Shown here one piece after another: positions 61,721 to 64,000 of a stretch of 64,000 nt of DNA. Below the pieces are notes generated by a model. That model made no database searches. It was not told the origin of the DNA and saw only the letters and a list, made by a program, of their open reading frames with translations. The DNA lies in assembly GCF_014356525.2 (NCBI RefSeq), contig NC_052505.1:13681098-13745097 (forward strand). The letters are read 5' to 3'. The translations under genes were made by a program, and so were the position numbers. The stretch comes from Nilaparvata lugens (lineage: Eukaryota; Arthropoda; Insecta; Hemiptera; Delphacidae). Each line of letters begins with the position of its first letter. Within the stretch, counting starts at the first letter, position 1.

Positions 61721-63102
61721 CAATACCCAAAAACCACTTTTTTGGACTCAGGGGACCTTGAAACGTATAGAAATTTAGAAATTGGGGTACCTTAATTTTT
61801 TCGGAAAGCAGTACTTTCCTTACCTATGGTAATAGGGCAAGGAAAGTAAAACTACTAGAACTATCGGCTTGAGTTGACAGTGAAATTTGGAACATTGACT
61901 CCCTGTACTATGGCATATATAATGTTTTTTCTCTATGTTTCTATTCACTCTACTTCTCTTAACTATATCCTCCATATTTTATAGTAAGAGTCACGTTATA
62001 TAAAGTCAGTTATATCAATATAGGGATGCCGATTCTGTGTTACCACATCCTTCTTCTTCGAATTTTAAAGTCTGTGAATGTGAATTCTCTGTCTTGTCAC
62101 TTCCTTTTATAGAAGATAGCTGATACCGGTACCATATGATGTAATATTAACTGTTCATTCTTGTCTAAAATAATAAATTATATTTTATTCGTCAAGAATA
62201 TATATATAACAGCTGACAAAGAAATATTCCTTTTTTAATTGCGCGTCGACGTATATACAAGGTTTTTGGAAATTTTGCATTTCAAAGATAATATAAAAAG
62301 GAAAAAGGAGCCTGCTTCATACGCCAATATTAGAGTAAAAATCAGACTATAGAATTATTCATCATAAATCAGCTGACAAGTGATTACACAGATGTGTGGA
62401 GAAGCCAGTCTATTGCTGTATTTACAAAAGGTCTACAGTTTCAATCAGGTACTTGTGGATGAGAATACTGCGTGAGGTCTACTGTTCACAGAACTACTAG
62501 TAAACTTAGTTCATGTTTGAATTTGTATCCCATAAATGATTAATGAATAATCCACTTGTCAGCTTATTGATTATGAATAATGCTATAGTCTGATCATGTC
62601 TTCAAAGTAGATTATATATATAGTGATATCAGAGTATGGAGGAATTCCTTTTCTTTTCATATTATCCTTAAAATGCAAAATTTCAAAAAACCTTGTTTAT
62701 ACATCGACGCGCTGTTGAAAAAAGAATATTTCTGCCAAATCTCATCGAATATTATCAACGCGTTTGGCCGTAATCGCGTTACATACAGACAGACAAAAGC
62801 AAATCTAGTTGAAACATAGACTTCACTACGTTCGGTCAATTATCTAAAGACATGGCATATTTAACGTCACATTAGATTTATCTCCCCAATTGAAATTATA
62901 TATTTATTACAATAACATATATATTTATTACAATTTGAACTAGTTGATAATTTCTGTCTCTGATTTGTTAGGAACAGCTCTGCTGGGCTCTAAAGCAGCT
63001 ATGGCTTGCACAGTGGCTGTGGAAAGTGTGATTGTAGAGCATTATAACGACCAGCTCAGGGTTTTGATGGACGATCCAGAGAAAAACAAAGAACTATTGC
63101 AG
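55728..63102 (+). CDS. COQ7: COQ7, 5-demethoxyubiquinone hydroxylase (partial, spliced)
   Basis: COQ7 (Clk-1/Cat5) is a mitochondrial inner-membrane di-iron enzyme that hydroxylates demethoxyubiquinone, the penultimate step of ubiquinone synthesis. Three exons (55728-55854, 59185-59334, 62972-63102) join in phase to 136 codons. The leader [14 protein letters not shown] is arginine-rich and amphipathic-looking. [19 protein letters not shown] contains E28; MWDQEKAH contains E58 and H61; TVAVE contains E110. These match human E60, E90, H93 and E142 with a constant offset of 32. The last two ligands (human E178, H181) must be encoded beyond position 64000. Introns are 3.3 and 3.6 kb and full of transposons. 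The acceptor just before the ATG implies a 5' UTR exon further left. Confidence 0.96.
56066..57434. mobile_element. Inverted-repeat element, about 1.4 kb, in COQ7 intron 1
   Basis: AAGCTTAGGTTTTTTCTGAA with CCACGCAGCG at the left pairs with CGCTGCGTGGTTCAGAGAAA then CTTAGGCTT at the right. Further CGCGTGCGTGAT-like blocks are shared. A family A terminus (ACTATTCTGTGAATAGTGAA, then CCTCGCG) lies inside near 56425. No transposase is seen. Confidence 0.7.
57833..58313. mobile_element. MITE with CCTTCCGGCAGTCGCGC ends, copy 2
   Basis: This is the reverse-oriented sister of 46508-46970: CCTTCCGGCAGTCGCGCTG at the left, GGGCGCGACTACCGGAAGG at the right. TTAA precedes the left end directly. Confidence 0.8.
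58487..58960 (+). repeat. Three tandem copies of a 157-bp palindromic unit
   Basis: GTAATTAATTAGCTTTCCGG occurs at about 58497, 58656 and 58811, each followed by CCCGGTTTCTAGGACACTTT and ending in GATACGGGGCCTCAGTCT. Within each unit the GGCCC...ACACTT end pairs with AAGTGTC...GGGGCC, so the unit itself is MITE-like. It lies in COQ7 intron 1. Confidence 0.88.
59185..59334 (+). CDS. COQ7: COQ7 coding exon 2 (codons 43-93)
   Basis: The acceptor is TTTATAG and the donor GTCAGT. It encodes [20 protein letters not shown] and [20 protein letters not shown], with iron ligands E58 and H61. It is 150 nt and preserves phase 1 at both ends. Confidence 0.96.
59415..60765 (+). mobile_element. LINE 3' fragment with fourfold tandem ORF2 C-terminus
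   Basis: It begins within an ORF2 tail ([20 protein letters not shown] then [17 protein letters not shown]), continues through [20 protein letters not shown], and then repeats that end. Unit starts are at about 59654, 59761, 59869 and 59977 (107, 108, 108 bp). A 3' UTR to about 60765 is shared with 43560-44200 inverted. It lies 80 bp after COQ7 exon 2. It resembles the ORF2 tail of the 38.9-kb LINE (RRSISYLRNKLYKKVPRG), so it is a related clade. Confidence 0.85.
60964..61850 (+). mobile_element. DINE-like element copy 6, full length
   Basis: It runs from AAAAAATCTGGTGTGGCGCA to the hairpin TTTCCTTACC...GGGCAAGGAAAGT. The CA array is at 61656-61717. A small duplication near 61220-61260 repeats TGAAAATGTTACTGAACA. 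It lies in COQ7 intron 2. Confidence 0.82.
61656..61717. repeat. (CA)n microsatellite inside DINE-like copy 6
   Basis: About 60 bp of CA with one AACA break. Confidence 0.95.
62221..62501 (+). repeat. Family A 3' part
   Basis: It starts inside the family at TATTCCTTTTTTAATTGCGC and ends ACAGAACTACTAGT, nearly identical to 47150-47405. Confidence 0.8.
62507..62840 (-). repeat. Diverged family A-like repeat, opposite orientation
   Basis: It carries blocks related to family A on the minus strand (GACTATAGCATTATTCATAA and AAAACCTTGTTTATACATCG on the plus strand) and ends at ACTTCACTACGTTCGGTCAA. Together with the adjacent copy it forms an inverted pair. Confidence 0.55.
62972..63102 (+). CDS. 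COQ7: COQ7 coding exon 3 (codons 93-136)
   Basis: The acceptor is GATTTGTTAG and the donor GTAATA. It encodes [20 protein letters not shown] and [20 protein letters not shown], including iron ligand E110. Human COQ7 has EES where this has ESV after the ligand glutamate; the ligand itself is kept. Confidence 0.96.
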
Positions 63103-63179
63103 GTAATAGTTATTATAAAGTGTTATTATTCGTTCAAGGCTATACAACAGACTAAAAACAAAACATTTTACTGCTTATA

Positions 63180-64000
63180 CAGAGTGTCCCACCAAGGTTG
63201 TAACAGCCGTTGACCATAGATTCTACTCAACATTTCTGACAAAAAATGTTCGGTAATTTTTTTTCCTATCGACCTTAGTTTTCGAGATATAACGATTTTT
63301 CGATATTTTCAGAATATGCCTACTTCCGGTCATTATATACCCAATAACTCGAAAACCACTTGTCGAATTTCAATTTCAAGGGTATTGTTGGAAAGAGAAA
63401 AACATTTCAAACAAGATTAATGTGATTTTATTCGTTGTAAGATATTTTGTAGTTTTTTATTAGTGCTTAAAAAATGCTATTCTTCAAATTCAAAGTGAAA
63501 TTTCAAACCGTTTTTTCTCCGGGTGATTATAGTGGTTTCAATATTTCAAAAACTTCTCCATTTCATTAGCTTTCGAATGAGTATAAATTCAAAAAGGTAA
63601 GTTCCATGATAAAGTGTTCAAAACTGCTAATATCTGGAATGAACACCTTCAAAATGAGGAAATTCACAAACAGCAAGCATCAAGTGGTGATCAGCTGAAA
63701 TCACCTGATTTCTCTGTGACAATATTCACAAGTTTTAATCAATACTTTAATATTCTACAATGATATGACTTTTTCAATGACTTGCATTATTTCCCTAAGG
63801 GTGAAATCACCTGATTATTGCATTATTTTCTGTAGCATATAGCCTATATAACCTTAAAAAGGTTTGAATTTGAAGAATAGCATTTTTTCAAGTTTAAGCC
63901 CTAATAAAAACTACAAAATATCTTACAACAAATAAAATTACATTAATCTTGTTTGAAATGTTTTTCTCTTTCCAACAATACCCTTGAAAATGAAATTCGA
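63180..64000. mobile_element. TA-flanked inverted-repeat element, right end beyond window
   Basis: The left end TACAGAGTGTCCCACCAAGG resembles mariner-type ends. The left arm block AGGGTATTGTTGGAAAGAGA through ATGCTATTCTTCAAATTC (63379-63501) is inverted at 63867-63992. The element continues past position 64000. It lies in the intron after COQ7 exon 3. Confidence 0.78.

Larger units (their letters stand above)
60794..61935 (-). mobile_element. Family B MITE copy split by a DINE-like insertion
   Basis: 60794-60963 and 61851-61935 together match the reverse complement of 3716-3990: GAGAGACTACCAGTGTCACA and TAGCTTCACG before the insertion, GAACTATCGGCTTGAG after it. Confidence 0.65.

Overview
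The window is eukaryotic and almost certainly from a hemipteran insect. A delphacid planthopper is my best guess; that guess is inference from remembered repeat style and gene content, not something the sequence proves. It is AT-rich, genes are split by GT-AG introns of 1-9 kb, and introns and intergenic DNA are packed with DNA transposons, palindromic MITEs, LINE pieces, tRNA-derived SINEs and Helitron-type elements. No prokaryotic, viral or CRISPR feature was seen.

Layout. (1) 1-27.8 kb, minus strand: nuclear respiratory factor 1 (NRF1; erect wing, ewg, in flies). Seven coding exons join in frame to 344 codons, from ATG at 26170 down to 1732; the protein continues off the left edge. A noncoding 5' exon is proposed at 27645-27784. 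(2) 28-38.8 kb: no confident gene. It holds a 0.7-kb segmental duplication, a large foldback structure, a mariner-like inverted-repeat element, a LINE reverse-transcriptase remnant near 36.4-36.9 kb and a possible promoter/first exon near 35.2-35.4 kb. (3) 38.9-42.9 kb, minus: a nearly full-length CR1/L2-type LINE with ORF1 and an ORF2 broken by five frameshifts. (4) 42.9-43.6 kb, minus: two exon-like open stretches of unknown identity. (5) 47.7-49.3 kb, plus: an intronless M17 leucyl aminopeptidase-like gene with a substituted catalytic glutamate. (6) 51.9-53.2 kb, minus: two EGF exons of a Wnt inhibitory factor 1 / shifted gene, with a Helitron filling their intron. (7) 55.7-63.1 kb, plus: three exons of COQ7, the di-iron hydroxylase of ubiquinone synthesis; its last exon lies beyond the right edge.

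Functional links are loose. NRF1 is a transcription factor for nuclear-encoded mitochondrial genes, COQ7 is mitochondrial, and the aminopeptidase has a basic N-terminus that could be a mitochondrial leader. I treat this as neighbourhood, not a pathway. The most interesting material is in the repeats: a six-copy family with Helentron/DINE-like architecture, a LINE ORF2 C-terminus amplified in exact 36-codon steps, inverted-repeat elements flanked by 65-100 bp direct duplications, and several datable nested insertions.
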